64,000 nt of DNA from Paraburkholderia atlantica (GCF_009362785.1 NZ_WHNQ01000016.1:106946-170945); one strand, 5' to 3'; counted from the first letter of the stretch, positions 18,081 through 27,431 are shown. Program-made: numbers and translations. The notes: generated by a model from the sequence alone, not told the origin.

Positions 18081-18308
18081 CTGTTGAGCGATGGTGTCGG
18101 TCGCCTGTGTGCGTGATTACCCGCGATGAACAAGGCGCCGTGCTTCGCGTCGCCGCGGAAAGTGTGCCTGGCTGGCGCGAAGCAGGTGATCGCGCCACCA
18201 CCTGAAAGGAGTACGTTCCGAAGTGCCGTGAGCATTCTGCACTTCGCAAGTCGTCAGATTGACGACGTCACTACGTCAGCGAGGCGCTGCGGGCTGCAAC
18301 ACGCACCC

Positions 18309-18349
18309 TTGACCCAGGTCAATGCGGATCGACAGGCGGCGACTACCCT
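18309..18349 (+). promoter_or_regulatory. FNR-type promoter of the first triple-BON gene
   Basis: Operator TTGACCCAGGTCAA at 18309-18322 and TACCCT at 18344-18349, 31 bp apart. Confidence 0.85.
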
Positions 18350-18433
18350 GCCGGATAACGGGTGCAGGGGCCCCATGCAGGCGCCTCCGCCCTTCGTTGC
18401 CATGAGGCATATTCGCGAGAAGGGAGACGCGCG

Positions 18434-19087
18434 ATGAAGACCGATATGGAAGTGAAGAACGACGTCGAACGCGAACTGGCGTGGGATCCGGTCATCAACT
18501 CCGCCGGTATAGGCGTCGAGGTCCGCGACCGCGTCGTGACCTTGGCCGGACATCTCGACAGTTATGTGGAAAAGCTCGCCGCGCGCAAAGCGGCACAGCG
18601 GTTCGAAGGCGTCAAAGGTGTCGTCGTCGAACTGGACGTGCGGCTGCCGGACAAGGACAAGCGTACCGATGAGGAAATCGCCGAGGCGGCGCGCGAGATG
18701 CTGCAATGGCATACCGGTCTGGACGAAAACGCAGTCAAGCTGAGCGTCGAAAAGGGTTGTTTGACGTTGTGCGGCGAAGTGGGCTGGGGTTTCCAGATGA
18801 AGGCCGCGGAAAAGGCGGTGACTTCGTTGCGCGGTGTGATGGCGGTTGTTAATCAGATAACCGTACGCGGTCGCCCCACGCCAATCGATATCGCCGACAG
18901 GATCGCCGAGGCGCTCGAGCGCCACGCGCTAAAAGAGGCGAGGCGAATCGTGGTGAGCATCGATGACGGAACGGTCACGCTGCGCGGCAAGATGGGCTCC
19001 TTCGCGGAAAAGTCGATTTCTTGCAACAGCGCATGGTCCGCGCCGGGCGTGCGCATGGTCATTGATCAACTGTCAGTCGGCGACTGA
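18434..19087 (+). CDS. Triple-BON-domain protein
   Basis: 217 residues with three BON repeats (about 3-70, 80-147 and 150-216), each with the core VxLxG pattern (VVTLAGHLDSYVEKLAARKA, CLTLCGEVGWGFQ, TVTLRGKMGSFAEK). There is no signal peptide, so it is probably cytoplasmic. BON domains bind phospholipid surfaces, and a phospholipid-binding protein is reported for the lxa locus. AGGGAGA precedes the ATG. It is a close paralogue of the gene at 20267, with the USP gene between them. Confidence 0.9.
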   Translation: MKTDMEVKNDVERELAWDPVINSAGIGVEVRDRVVTLAGHLDSYVEKLAARKAAQRFEGVKGVVVELDVRLPDKDKRTDEEIAEAAREMLQWHTGLDENAVKLSVEKGCLTLCGEVGWGFQMKAAEKAVTSLRGVMAVVNQITVRGRPTPIDIADRIAEALERHALKEARRIVVSIDDGTVTLRGKMGSFAEKSISCNSAWSAPGVRMVIDQLSVGD

Positions 19088-19435
19088 CGCGCGCATTGAG
19101 GCTTGTGTCTCACCGATTTCGCTCGCCTCGTGTGCGTCTCGTCGGTGGTTGCGAGGCGCTCAGGCGAGGTCTCACGGTTGAAAACAGATGGGCCCCGCAT
19201 CCGGCTCGCCGCAGTGCTCGAGGACCGAGGCCGGCACCGCTCGCGCAATCGCGCGGTCGCGGCAAAATCAGCGCCACGCGGCGCGACAGGCGCCAGAATA
19301 GACGTGCTTACGCAGCGTAGGCCGATGTCTCACCTAAAGTGCAGCGTCGTCGACGTTCTCCGCAACTGATGCGCATGTACGCGCGGTGTGCACGTCCGTT
19401 GCGGGAGCGCATGACCATCCTACCGGAGATTCACC
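19088..19435. other. Gene-free stretch
   Basis: 348 bp between BON and USP genes. No believable gene, operator or terminator seen; the USP may rely on read-through from 18309. Confidence 0.5.
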
Positions 19436-19906
19436 ATGTACCAGAACATCCTCGTTGCGCTCGACGGCAGTAGTTCCTCGAAGCGCGCACTGAAGGAAGC
19501 TGTGGGTCTTGCTGCCCTGATGAAAGGTGTCGTGCATCCGCTCTATGTCGTAGACAAGACACCGCTCTTCTCCTACGCAGGTTATTACGATCCGATCACC
19601 TTCATCGATGCGGTGCGCAAAACCGGACGCTCAGCGCTGGCAGAGGCGGAGCGGGCCTGCGCTGGCGCCGGCGTGAAATGTCGCGCCGAACTGGTCGAAA
19701 CGAACAACCTGTCTGACGATGTGGCCAGCGCCGTGCTGCGCCATGCGAATCAAGCTCATGCCGAACTGCTCGTGATGGGCACGCATGGACGCCGTGGCGT
19801 ACGGCGCCTAGTGATCGGCAGCGTGGCGGAGCAGGTTATGCGCTTCGCGCGGTGTCCGGTGTTGCTGATTCGCGAAGAGGACAAGCACGAATCCGTCGCC
19901 GGATAG
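19436..19906 (+). CDS. Universal stress protein, single domain
   Basis: 156 residues. It begins MYQNILVALDGSSSSKRAL and carries the ATP-binding G-2x-G-9x-G-S motif as GTHGRRGVRRLVIGS (about 125-139). Such UspA-type proteins dimerise and bind ATP in dormancy and hypoxia. CCGGAGATTCACC precedes the ATG. No FNR operator lies directly upstream, unlike the two tandem USPs at 36 and 46 kb. Confidence 0.95.
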   Translation: MYQNILVALDGSSSSKRALKEAVGLAALMKGVVHPLYVVDKTPLFSYAGYYDPITFIDAVRKTGRSALAEAERACAGAGVKCRAELVETNNLSDDVASAVLRHANQAHAELLVMGTHGRRGVRRLVIGSVAEQVMRFARCPVLLIREEDKHESVAG

Positions 19907-20165
19907 TTTGCCAGGGCGGGCGCGCATCAGCAACCGGCGCCACGCGCACGACGATCACGTTGCGTCCTGCCGGGGGCAGCCGTGATCTTTTCGGATTCGG
20001 CAAGCGCGTTGACGCCGTTGGTCAGGCCGGACCAGGCGCATCGAGTAGGAAGGCCGGCGCGTTCAGTGCGATCAATAGGAGCGTCATGCTTCGGCGACCT
20101 TGCAGGAAACGAGCAAAGCGGTGGAGCGGTTTCGGATCAGATTTCAACGACGAACTCGCGCACCG

Positions 20166-20179
20166 TTGATCTGCGTCAG
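20166..20179 (+). promoter_or_regulatory. Degenerate FNR-like operator before the second triple-BON gene
   Basis: TTGATCTGCGTCAG, one mismatch in the right half; no clear -10 follows. The rest of the 360-bp gap 19907-20266 shows nothing. Confidence 0.45.
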
Positions 20180-20266
20180 AATCCTTAGGCTGCCGCTGGA
20201 CGAATGTGTGTCATGCCAACGTGAGCCACGTTGCGTCGAAGACTATGCACCCCGAGGAGACTCGTG

Positions 20267-20917
20267 ATGAAAACCGACAGCCAACTGAAGCGTGAAGTCG
20301 AGGACGAACTCGATTGGGATCCAGCCGTCACTTCCGCAGATATCGGTGTCGAAGTGACAAACCGTGTCGTGACGCTTTCCGGTCATCCACCGAGCTTCGC
20401 AGAGAAACTCGCGGCCGAGAAAGCCGCGCAACGCGTCGCCGGTGTCAAGGCCGTGGTCGTCGAAATGCAGGTCCGGTTGCCGAAGCACCACGAACACGGC
20501 GACGAAGAACTGGCCAACGCAGTCCGCGCGATTCTGCATTGGAGCGTCGTCGTACCTGACGATTCGGTAAAGGTCCAGGTGGAAAAGGGCTGGGTCACGT
20601 TGACTGGCTCGGTGGATTGGGCCTATCAGCGCCAAATCGTCGCGCGTGCGGTTGGTCATATGCGTGGCCTGCGCGGCATGACCAACGCTATCGAAGTGCG
20701 CAGCCGGGCCGTGTCCGAGGACATCGTCGGCAAGATCGCCGCAGCGATGCAGCGTCACGCGCAGCGCGAAGTCAAGCACATCGGCATCCACGTCAAGGAT
20801 GGTACGGTCACGCTGACGGGCAGAGTTGGCTCGTGCGCGGAACGCGCGGTCGCGCGTGGTGTGGCACGGAGCGCGCCCGGCGTGCGCGCAGTCGTCGACG
20901 ATCTGGTTGTCGAATGA
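20267..20917 (+). CDS. Triple-BON-domain protein (second copy)
   Basis: 216 residues, co-linear with the protein at 18434. Three BON repeats include VVTLSGHPPSFAEKLAAEKA, WVTLTGSVDWAYQRQ and TVTLTGRVGSCAERA. The N-termini (MKTDSQLKREVEDELDWDP against MKTDMEVKNDVERELAWDP) show recent duplication. GAGGAGA precedes the ATG. It is probably followed in the same unit by the 79-residue gene 65 bp downstream. Confidence 0.9.
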   Translation: MKTDSQLKREVEDELDWDPAVTSADIGVEVTNRVVTLSGHPPSFAEKLAAEKAAQRVAGVKAVVVEMQVRLPKHHEHGDEELANAVRAILHWSVVVPDDSVKVQVEKGWVTLTGSVDWAYQRQIVARAVGHMRGLRGMTNAIEVRSRAVSEDIVGKIAAAMQRHAQREVKHIGIHVKDGTVTLTGRVGSCAERAVARGVARSAPGVRAVVDDLVVE

Positions 20918-20982
20918 CCTGTGGCCAGTCGCGGCGCTCTCGCGTGATCAGGATTCGCTCGTCAAAACTCAAGGAGTCTTCG

Positions 20983-21222
20983 ATGACCCTCTCGGCAAAC
21001 GTGCAGCACGGCACTTGGTCCGTGAGCGTCCAGACGGATGCGGCGCACGACGGCGGCTTCCAATCGACCATCCATGTACGGCATGCGTCGCCGGACGGCG
21101 ACTTCGAACATAGCTTCCACCACGCGAAAATCTTCGCCAGCGAGCGCGAAGCGGTGCTCGAAGGGCTGCGCGAAGGCATGACCTGGATCGCGTTGAAGAC
21201 CACGCGGACGATCGCCGTGTAG
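20983..21222 (+). CDS. Small hypothetical protein
   Basis: 79 residues starting MTLSANVQHGTWSVSVQTDA, with AAGGAG upstream. It has a HAKIFASEREAVLEGLREGMTWI segment and no signal peptide. Soluble, with strands followed by a helix; no family recognised. It lies between the BON and cbpA genes and is probably co-transcribed with the BON gene. Confidence 0.75.
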   Translation: MTLSANVQHGTWSVSVQTDAAHDGGFQSTIHVRHASPDGDFEHSFHHAKIFASEREAVLEGLREGMTWIALKTTRTIAV

Positions 21223-21400
21223 CGCATGGGTCGACGGCCAGACCGGTGCGACGCGCGCCGCGCAAAGCGTTTATGCATATCAACCGCAAACGCGGTTCAC
21301 GAGTGATGTGGGTACGGTTCGCGCTGAATTTCTTCCTCGTCCGTGCGCTGTTCATCCTGTCCGGCTTTGCAGTGATTTCCTTCCCGATGAGATTGCCAAA

Positions 21401-22336
21401 ATGAAATACAAAGACTATTACGCGATCCTGGGCGTGGAGCGCACGGCGGCTCAGGACGACATCAAGCGCGCGTATCGTAAGCTCGCGCGCAAATACCACC
21501 CGGACATCAGCAAGCATGCCGACGCGGAGGATCGTTTCAAGGAGTTGGGCGAGGCCTATGAGGTGCTGAAGGATCCGGAAAAGCGCGCAGCCTACGATCG
21601 GATGGGCACAGGCTGGCGCGCCGGGCAGGACTTCCAGCCGCCGCCGAACTGGGACGAAGGTTTCGAATTCAGCGGTGCGGGTGAGCAAGCCGGCACAGAT
21701 GCGGGCCTCAACGATTTCTTCGAAGCAATGTTTCGCGGTGAACGAACCGCGCATGCGCGGCCCTCTCATACGACGAGCCAGGATCACCACGCCAGGGTGG
21801 CCATCGATATCGAAGACGCCTATCGGGGAGCACAGCGCACCATCCTCTTGCAATTGCCTACCGTCGATGCGCATGGCCATGTATCGTTGCAGTCACGTAC
21901 GTTGAACGTTTCCATTCCGAAGGGCGTGCGGGCCGGGCAGCACCTGCGGCTCGTGGGCCAGGGAGGGACCGGCGTGGGAGGCGGCCCGGCGGGCGATCTC
22001 TATTTAGAAATTTCGTTTCGCGAACATCCGCACTTTCGTGTCGATGGCTCCGACGTCCTTCTCGACTTGCCGGTTGCACCCTGGGAAGCGGCGCTTGGCG
22101 GGCAGGTAACGGTGCCGACACCCGATGGCAAGGTCGACATGACGGTACCAATGGGCTCCGCCGGTGGCAGGCGATTGCGGCTCAAGGGTAAGGGAATTCC
22201 TGGCAAGCCCCCCGGGGACCTGTACGTGATCTTGAACATCGTGTTGCCGCCGGCAGACAGCGAGCGAGCCAAAGCTGCCTACGACACGATGCGGCAAGCG
22301 TTTGACTTTGACCCGCGTGCGCGACTTTATGGGTAG
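21401..22336 (+). CDS. cbpA: DnaJ-class co-chaperone CbpA
   Basis: 311 residues. The J-domain (2-70) has the HPD motif at 33-35 (KYHPDISKHA), then a Gly/Phe-containing linker, and the two beta-barrel C-terminal domains (ARVAIDIEDAYRGAQRTI, later FRVDGSDVLLDLPVAPWEAALGG). There is no zinc finger, which marks CbpA rather than DnaJ. It stimulates DnaK. The ATG at 21401 fits the family start (MKYKDYYAILGV), though its ribosome site is weak. cbpM follows after 3 bases. Confidence 0.94.
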   Translation: MKYKDYYAILGVERTAAQDDIKRAYRKLARKYHPDISKHADAEDRFKELGEAYEVLKDPEKRAAYDRMGTGWRAGQDFQPPPNWDEGFEFSGAGEQAGTDAGLNDFFEAMFRGERTAHARPSHTTSQDHHARVAIDIEDAYRGAQRTILLQLPTVDAHGHVSLQSRTLNVSIPKGVRAGQHLRLVGQGGTGVGGGPAGDLYLEISFREHPHFRVDGSDVLLDLPVAPWEAALGGQVTVPTPDGKVDMTVPMGSAGGRRLRLKGKGIPGKPPGDLYVILNIVLPPADSERAKAAYDTMRQAFDFDPRARLYG

Positions 22337-22339
22337 CTC

Positions 22340-22660
22340 ATGATGAAGAACTCCGGGACCACCTATCTTGCAGGACAGATCATCAACGAAGACGTTGAAT
22401 TCACGCTCATCGACATGAGTCGGATAACTGGCGCATCGGCAGCAGAAATAATCCTTTGGGTTGCTGAAGGCGTTTTCGAGCCGAAAGGCGCCGGCCCACG
22501 GGATTGGCGGTTCAGCGGCGCTTCGCTGTGTCGTGCGCGAACGGCTTTCCGGCTGGCTCGAGATCTTCAGATCAACGCTCCGGGCATCGCGCTCGCGCTC
22601 GATCTGCTCGACGAAATCAAGGCGCTGAAGACAAACCCTAAACGTTCGACAAGCGATTGA
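22340..22660 (+). CDS. cbpM: Chaperone modulator CbpM
   Basis: 106 residues, MerR-like helix-turn-helix type fold with FTLIDMSRITGASAAEIILWVAEGVFEP and a C-terminal helix ALALDLLDEIKALK. CbpM binds the J-domain of CbpA and inhibits it. The gene starts 3 bases behind the cbpA stop; ATG at 22340 or 22343. Confidence 0.88.
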   Translation: MMKNSGTTYLAGQIINEDVEFTLIDMSRITGASAAEIILWVAEGVFEPKGAGPRDWRFSGASLCRARTAFRLARDLQINAPGIALALDLLDEIKALKTNPKRSTSD

Positions 22661-22835
22661 ACGGGGTCTGTCAGTCAGCGCTGTCCGCAATCTGCCTCGA
22701 TGCGCGCTGCGCTGATATCGGTAATGCTCGCAAGTTTCTCGATTTCCCATCATTGGCCGGAACGGCAGCGCGCCTACCCTGATCAAGTGCGGACTGGAGT
22801 CCGACGAGTTAAATCAGCGCCTGAAGGAGCGAGCC

Positions 22836-22940
22836 ATGATGCGCTATAAGATTCTCGTGGTCTTCTATTCCCGCTCGGGGCCGACCCGCAAAATCGCGTC
22901 CGTCCTCGCAAGGATGGTCGGGGCGGACGTCAGGCCGATC
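22836..22940 (+). pseudogene. Truncated flavodoxin-like gene
   Basis: After GAAGGAG, ATG opens MMRYKILVVFYSRSGPTRKIASVLARM, the FMN-loop start of a flavodoxin. After about 33 residues the similarity stops and the frame runs on into unrelated sequence. Only the N-terminal fifth is left. Confidence 0.7.
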
Positions 22941-23081
22941 CGTCCGCTGCCTTGTCCTTCATCTTCGATCAAGGCGGAAGTGCCAAAGTGTGCCCGCATG
23001 GATGAGAAATCTGATGAGCGAATCTGTGAAAGAGCACGCTTCAGCACCGTCCGGTACGGTCGATGCACTTCGTGGACGGCC

Positions 23082-23456
23082 CTAAGCATTGTCTTCGCTG
23101 GGAAACACGCCGTTTGGGGATTGCGTCCGCTCAGTGTCGATGCACGTCACACGCCAGTGCCCGGTCATCGGGTAGCGAGCGCCCTCCGTGCACCACTGAA
23201 GCCGGCCAACTTTGCCTTCGACCGGATCATTCGCGTCGTTCAAATCGAGCCCTTCGAGCACACACATGGGTACCATGCTGTGCCGAGCGCATACAAGTGT
23301 ATTGCCGCAATCGATTTGCAACGAACCCGATTCGGGCAGTTCGAGTCCGAAGTGGCCTTCGCGCGACCATTGCCGAGTGACCCTGTCGAGCCACAGAATT
23401 GCGAAAGCCATCGGGTGGATTCGATCGAACGTATCGAGATGAACGGTAAGCCGCAT
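23082..23456 (-). CDS. Hypothetical protein of the duplicated cytochrome module
   Basis: 124 residues from ATG 23456 after GGAGAAG. It contains AFAILWLDRVTRQWSREGHF and several cysteines (IDCGNTLVC, LQWCTEG, VTCID). No family recognised. It lies directly downstream of the broken cytochrome c copy (23526-23854) and shares its FNR-type promoter. A remnant of the same gene follows the intact cytochrome gene at 8879-9060. Confidence 0.6.
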   Translation of the reverse strand: MRLTVHLDTFDRIHPMAFAILWLDRVTRQWSREGHFGLELPESGSLQIDCGNTLVCARHSMVPMCVLEGLDLNDANDPVEGKVGRLQWCTEGARYPMTGHWRVTCIDTERTQSPNGVFPSEDNA

Positions 23457-23525
23457 GAATCTTCTCCGGCACAAAGCAATTCATGGTGGTGACCCCGGCA
23501 ACCACGAGCCGGAGTCATCGACGCC

Positions 23526-23854
23526 TCATTGACTCAATACGCATTTCACCAGGGTATGCGCGTCTCCGCCGAAAGCGGTCCGCCGAGCTCGACTGGGCGG
23601 CATCGACATATCACCGAGTGCGCCTTGCCGCCCAGCCGGAGCTTGTGCTCGAGCAACATCTGCCCGTCCGGCAGGTTGCGATACCGTTCCGCGATTTGCT
23701 GGAACGACGACGTGAGAAACGGCGCGTCACGCGTATGGCGAAACATGCAACTGTTGATCGATGAGGGCGGTAGGATCCGAATCGCTTTGTGCGATACCGG
23801 CGGTCAGCGCAAACTTCGCGCATGCGTGCGGGCAGTTCGTGACGGTGTAATCAC
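23526..23854 (-). pseudogene. Broken second copy of the monohaem cytochrome c gene
   Basis: Aligns with the gene at 9110-9445 from the GTG start to the last codons (VLSQ and TGA in both). It has frame shifts near the signal peptide, at the haem site and near the C-terminus, and the second haem cysteine is Arg (CMFRH in place of CMFCH). It cannot give a c-type cytochrome. Its FNR-type promoter is intact. Confidence 0.85.
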
Positions 23855-23880
23855 GACAGGCGCTCTCTACGATAAAGGTC

Positions 23881-23921
23881 AGTCTACGAGTTGCGAAACG
23901 AGATTTGTTGACCTCGATCAA
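23881..23921 (-). promoter_or_regulatory. FNR-type promoter of the broken cytochrome copy
   Basis: Operator TTGACCTCGATCAA at 23908-23921; minus-strand TAGACT at 23881-23886, exactly 31 bp away. It may still drive the gene at 23082-23456. Confidence 0.8.
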
Positions 23922-24160
23922 TTGGGTCACGATGTGCAGCTCGACCGGACGTGCGGCCCTCCTGTGCTACTGGGAGGCATGCCGCGCGTTCATCACGTCG
24001 CGGATGCTGTCCGACGCGAATTGTTCTGTCGTCGTCTGACAACGCAACGCGCCACAATTGCGTCCCTGAGCCAATAGGATGCCGAGTCCGGTGACCCGAG
24101 ACCGGATACGGATCATGCCATTTAGTCTTTTGCAGAGACTCTGTTCGAACACGACGTCCG

Positions 24161-25636
24161 TCAACTTCTTCCACTGCGGGCTTCAATGGTGTCGAGCGGC
24201 AACGAGACCGTGATCGCAAAGCCCTGATCCGGCGCCGTGCGGATCTGCAGGTCACCGCGAAGGGCCCACGCGCGCTCGCGGATTCCCAGCAGGCCGAACG
24301 AGTCCGCTGCGGGCCGTTGGTCCGGCGCGCTGCCGCAGCCGTTGTCTGTAATGTGAACGACGCAATGCGGTTCCTTTCGCAGTATTTCAAGCACCACTTC
24401 GGTCGCTCGCGCATGCCGGGCGACGTTGGTCAGCGCTTCCTGAACGATCCGGAACACAGCTGTGGCGCTGTCGTCGTTGAAAGCGATGTTGTCGGCAATG
24501 CGACGCGAGACGCGCACGCCATGTCGCTCCGAAAACCGGTTGACGAGCCATTCGAGGGCTGGGATCAGGCCCAGATCGTCGAGCATCGCCGGCCGCAGAT
24601 CGGTGGCGATGCGCCTTACTGACACGACCAGCTGATCGATGAGTTTGTAGACGTTGGCGAGGTCGGCCGCCCCTGCCGGGCTATCGCTACGCTTGATCGA
24701 CGCATCGAGCCTCGCGCACGCAATCTTCAGCGCGACCAGCTGCTGGCCGAAATCGTCATGCAATTCCCGCGCGATCCGGGCTTTTTCGTCCTCGCGCGCC
24801 TGCTGGATGCCTGCCGACAGTCGCTGGAGCTCCTCGCGGGAGGCTCGTAAGGCCTCCTCGGCGAGCCTGCGTTCTGTGACATCGATGATCCAGCCCAGCA
24901 TGCGATAGGGTTGCCCGAACTGATTCCACAGCGCCTGCCCGCGCGCATGGACCCAGCAGTATTCGCCGGATTTTGTCCGCATGCGGTATTCGACGTCGTA
25001 GGGGCGCATCTGTTCGAGATGCGCGGCGAGGCAGGTGTTGACGCGTCCACGGTCGGCCGGATGAATGGCGTCGAGAACCGTCCCGGAATCGTCGGGAAAC
25101 TCATCGGGCTCATAGCCGAGGATTTTCTTGAAATAAGGGGAAAGCCAGGTTGCACCGGATTGCGGATCCCAGTCCCACAACCCCGCGCTTGCACCGCTGA
25201 CGGCCAACTGAAAGCGCTCTTCGCTTTCCTCGAGCGCATGCGCGATGCGATGGCGCTCGATCGCATAGCGGATCGCGCGGCTCAGTGCCGACGGGTCGAT
25301 GTCACGCTTGACCAGATAGTCCTGCGCGCCGTACTGGATCGCCAGAAGGCCAACCGACTTGTCGTCGAGGCCGGTGAATACCAGCACGGGTAGCTCCGGT
25401 ACCCGATCGCGAAAGGTCCTGAACGTGGAGATTCCGTGCGCGTCGGGCAAACCCAGATCGAGAAGAACGATGTCGAAACGAATGGCCACGCAGCGAGAAA
25501 TGGCGTCCGCAAGACGTTCCACATGCACGAGGGCGTGCTGGAAATCGTCCACATCGGCAAGCGCCTCCCGGATCAACAGGGCATCGGTCGGACTATCTTC
25601 GACAAGGAGAATTCGCAGATGCTGGGGCGTGTTCAT
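24161..25636 (-). CDS. Receiver-PAS-histidine kinase (HisKA_3/NarX type)
   Basis: 491 residues: receiver domain 7-125 with the acceptor Asp60 (DIVLLDLGLP), a PAS/PAC domain at about 140-258 (GLWDWDPQSGATWLSPYFK), then HisKA_3 with His293 in ARELHDDFGQQL and an ATPase domain with N404 (EALTNVARHA) and a G-box. Soluble. NarX-type kinases usually pair with LuxR-type regulators, but none is in the window. The ATG overlaps the stop of the upstream receiver gene by 4 bases. The C-terminal end is duplicated as a scar at 17869. Confidence 0.93.
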   Translation of the reverse strand: MNTPQHLRILLVEDSPTDALLIREALADVDDFQHALVHVERLADAISRCVAIRFDIVLLDLGLPDAHGISTFRTFRDRVPELPVLVFTGLDDKSVGLLAIQYGAQDYLVKRDIDPSALSRAIRYAIERHRIAHALEESEERFQLAVSGASAGLWDWDPQSGATWLSPYFKKILGYEPDEFPDDSGTVLDAIHPADRGRVNTCLAAHLEQMRPYDVEYRMRTKSGEYCWVHARGQALWNQFGQPYRMLGWIIDVTERRLAEEALRASREELQRLSAGIQQAREDEKARIARELHDDFGQQLVALKIACARLDASIKRSDSPAGAADLANVYKLIDQLVVSVRRIATDLRPAMLDDLGLIPALEWLVNRFSERHGVRVSRRIADNIAFNDDSATAVFRIVQEALTNVARHARATEVVLEILRKEPHCVVHITDNGCGSAPDQRPAADSFGLLGIRERAWALRGDLQIRTAPDQGFAITVSLPLDTIEARSGRS

Positions 25637-26085
25637 GGCTTGGCCGGCGGCAATGTCACGACGCTGAACCAGAAGTCGTTGATTCTGCGCAGGACATCGA
25701 CGAACATCGTAAAGTCGACTGGCTTGGTGACGCAGCAATTGGCATGTAATCCGTACGTTTTTGCAACGTCTTCCTCTGATCTCGACGTGGTGAGCACGAT
25801 GACGGGAATACTCAGCAGATCGGGATCGGCTTTCAGTTCCTCAAGGACTTCCCGGCCGCTCTTTTTCGGCAGATTGAGATCGAGAATGATCAGGCCGGGA
25901 CGGGGCGCGTCGTGATGCCGACCGCTGCGGTGCAGGAAATCCATGGCTTCAGCGCCGTCCTGCACGACGTGCAACGGATTGAGCACCTCCTGGTCCTCGA
26001 GCGCTTCGCGCGTCATCAACACGTCGGTAGGACTGTCTTCGACCAGAAGGATGTGTACGGGATTGCTCGTAACCTGTGACTGCAT
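25633..26085 (-). CDS. Single-domain response regulator
   Basis: 150 residues, one receiver domain with acidic pair VEDSPTD, acceptor Asp69 (LIILDLNLPK) and Lys121 (VTKP). No output domain. It resembles the Rcp1-type regulators that sit next to phytochrome-like kinases and shuttle phosphate. It lies between two kinases with 21-bp and minus-4-bp spacing, so all three form one operon. Confidence 0.94.
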   Translation of the reverse strand: MQSQVTSNPVHILLVEDSPTDVLMTREALEDQEVLNPLHVVQDGAEAMDFLHRSGRHHDAPRPGLIILDLNLPKKSGREVLEELKADPDLLSIPVIVLTTSRSEEDVAKTYGLHANCCVTKPVDFTMFVDVLRRINDFWFSVVTLPPAKP

Positions 26086-26106
26086 TGGCGTCTCCTCGGG
26101 CGGACA

Positions 26107-27237
26107 TTACGTTCGAGCGCTGCCATCCAACTTCGCATTCAGCGTGAAAAAGAAGGTCGATCCGCCATCTGGCCCGGATTCCACCCAGATGCGGCCGCCA
26201 TGCTGTTCGACGATACGCTTGCAGAGCGCGAGGCCGATTCCCGTGCCGGGGTATTCGGCACGCGAATGCAGGCGCTGGAAAATCATGAAAATGCGCTCGA
26301 AGTATTGCGGCTCGATACCGATTCCGTTGTCCTTGACTGAAACGATCCATTCGTCTCGTTCACGGCGGGCGCCGATGTCGATCCGCACCGGTTGATCGAG
26401 TCGCCGGAATTTGATCGCGTTGCCGATGAGGTTCTGGAACAGCAGAGCGAGTTGCGTCGGAATGCCCATGACCACGGGGAGCGCATCGCGATTGATCTGC
26501 GCGTGAGATTCCTGCAGCACGACGCTCAGACTTTTGAGCGCCTGGTCGAGAGCCGTCGTGCAGCTGGCCAGTTCCTGCGTGGCGCCCGACCTTCCGACGC
26601 GCGAGTACGCAAGCAGATCCTCGATGAGCTTCTGCATGCGCGTCGCACCATCTACCGCATGTGCGATGAATTCGTCCGCGCGGGCATCCAGTTGCCCGTG
26701 ATAGCGGCGCTGTAGCAGCTGAAGGGGCCCGGCGACGGCGCGCAACGGCTCCTGAAGGTCGTGCGACGCGACGTAGGCGAATTGCTCGAGATCGTGGTTG
26801 GAACGCGCGAGTTCTTCGGTACGCCTGATAAGTTCCTGCTCGGCGCGCTTGCGTTCCGTGATATCGACGATCGCGGCCAGCACGAAGACTTCCTCCGAGG
26901 TCGTGACCGGATTGAGTCCGATCTCCACAAGGACTTCGGAGCCGTCTTTTCTGAGCGCGAAAAGATCGCGTCCGGTACCCATCGGCCTGCTGCTGAGGTT
27001 GCCGTAGAACATGCGGCGATACTGAGGATGCGCCGAACGAAAACGCTCGGGCACGAGCATATCGACGCTATGGCCGACCAGATCGTCTCGCAGATAACCA
27101 AACATCTTCTCCGCCTGCGCGTTGACGAGCACAATCCGGCCGTCCCGGTCCGCCATCACCATCGCGTTGGGGGCCGCTTCGACGACCTGGCGGAATAGCT
27201 CGTGCGTGGGGCTGTTCAAGTGCTTGGACGATTCCAT
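26107..27237 (-). CDS. PAS-domain histidine kinase
   Basis: 376 residues: PAS domain at about 10-128 (FRQVVEAAPNAMVMADRDGRIVLVN), coiled segment, HisKA with His159 in FAYVASHDLQEPLRAV, and a HATPase with N-box NLIGNAIKF and GTGIGLALCKRIVE. Cytoplasmic, no membrane segments. GGAGATCGA precedes the ATG at 27237. No cysteine-rich or obvious haem motif shows what the PAS domain senses. It is the first gene of the phosphorelay operon. Confidence 0.93.
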   Translation of the reverse strand: MESSKHLNSPTHELFRQVVEAAPNAMVMADRDGRIVLVNAQAEKMFGYLRDDLVGHSVDMLVPERFRSAHPQYRRMFYGNLSSRPMGTGRDLFALRKDGSEVLVEIGLNPVTTSEEVFVLAAIVDITERKRAEQELIRRTEELARSNHDLEQFAYVASHDLQEPLRAVAGPLQLLQRRYHGQLDARADEFIAHAVDGATRMQKLIEDLLAYSRVGRSGATQELASCTTALDQALKSLSVVLQESHAQINRDALPVVMGIPTQLALLFQNLIGNAIKFRRLDQPVRIDIGARRERDEWIVSVKDNGIGIEPQYFERIFMIFQRLHSRAEYPGTGIGLALCKRIVEQHGGRIWVESGPDGGSTFFFTLNAKLDGSART

Positions 27238-27431
27238 TCGATCTCCGGCTGCGCGAAAGTACCGCCGACGAGCAACAAGGCTCATTCACTTTATAGCATC
27301 TATTACCCGCCTGGACGGGCAGGGAACGCAATTCTTGCGCCCGAATAGCAGCATTGAATTAACCGTTGAGGTAGTACTGGCAAAGCACCAATGAGCTTGC
27401 ACGAAAGCACCGGCTCGTCGACGTGATCCGG

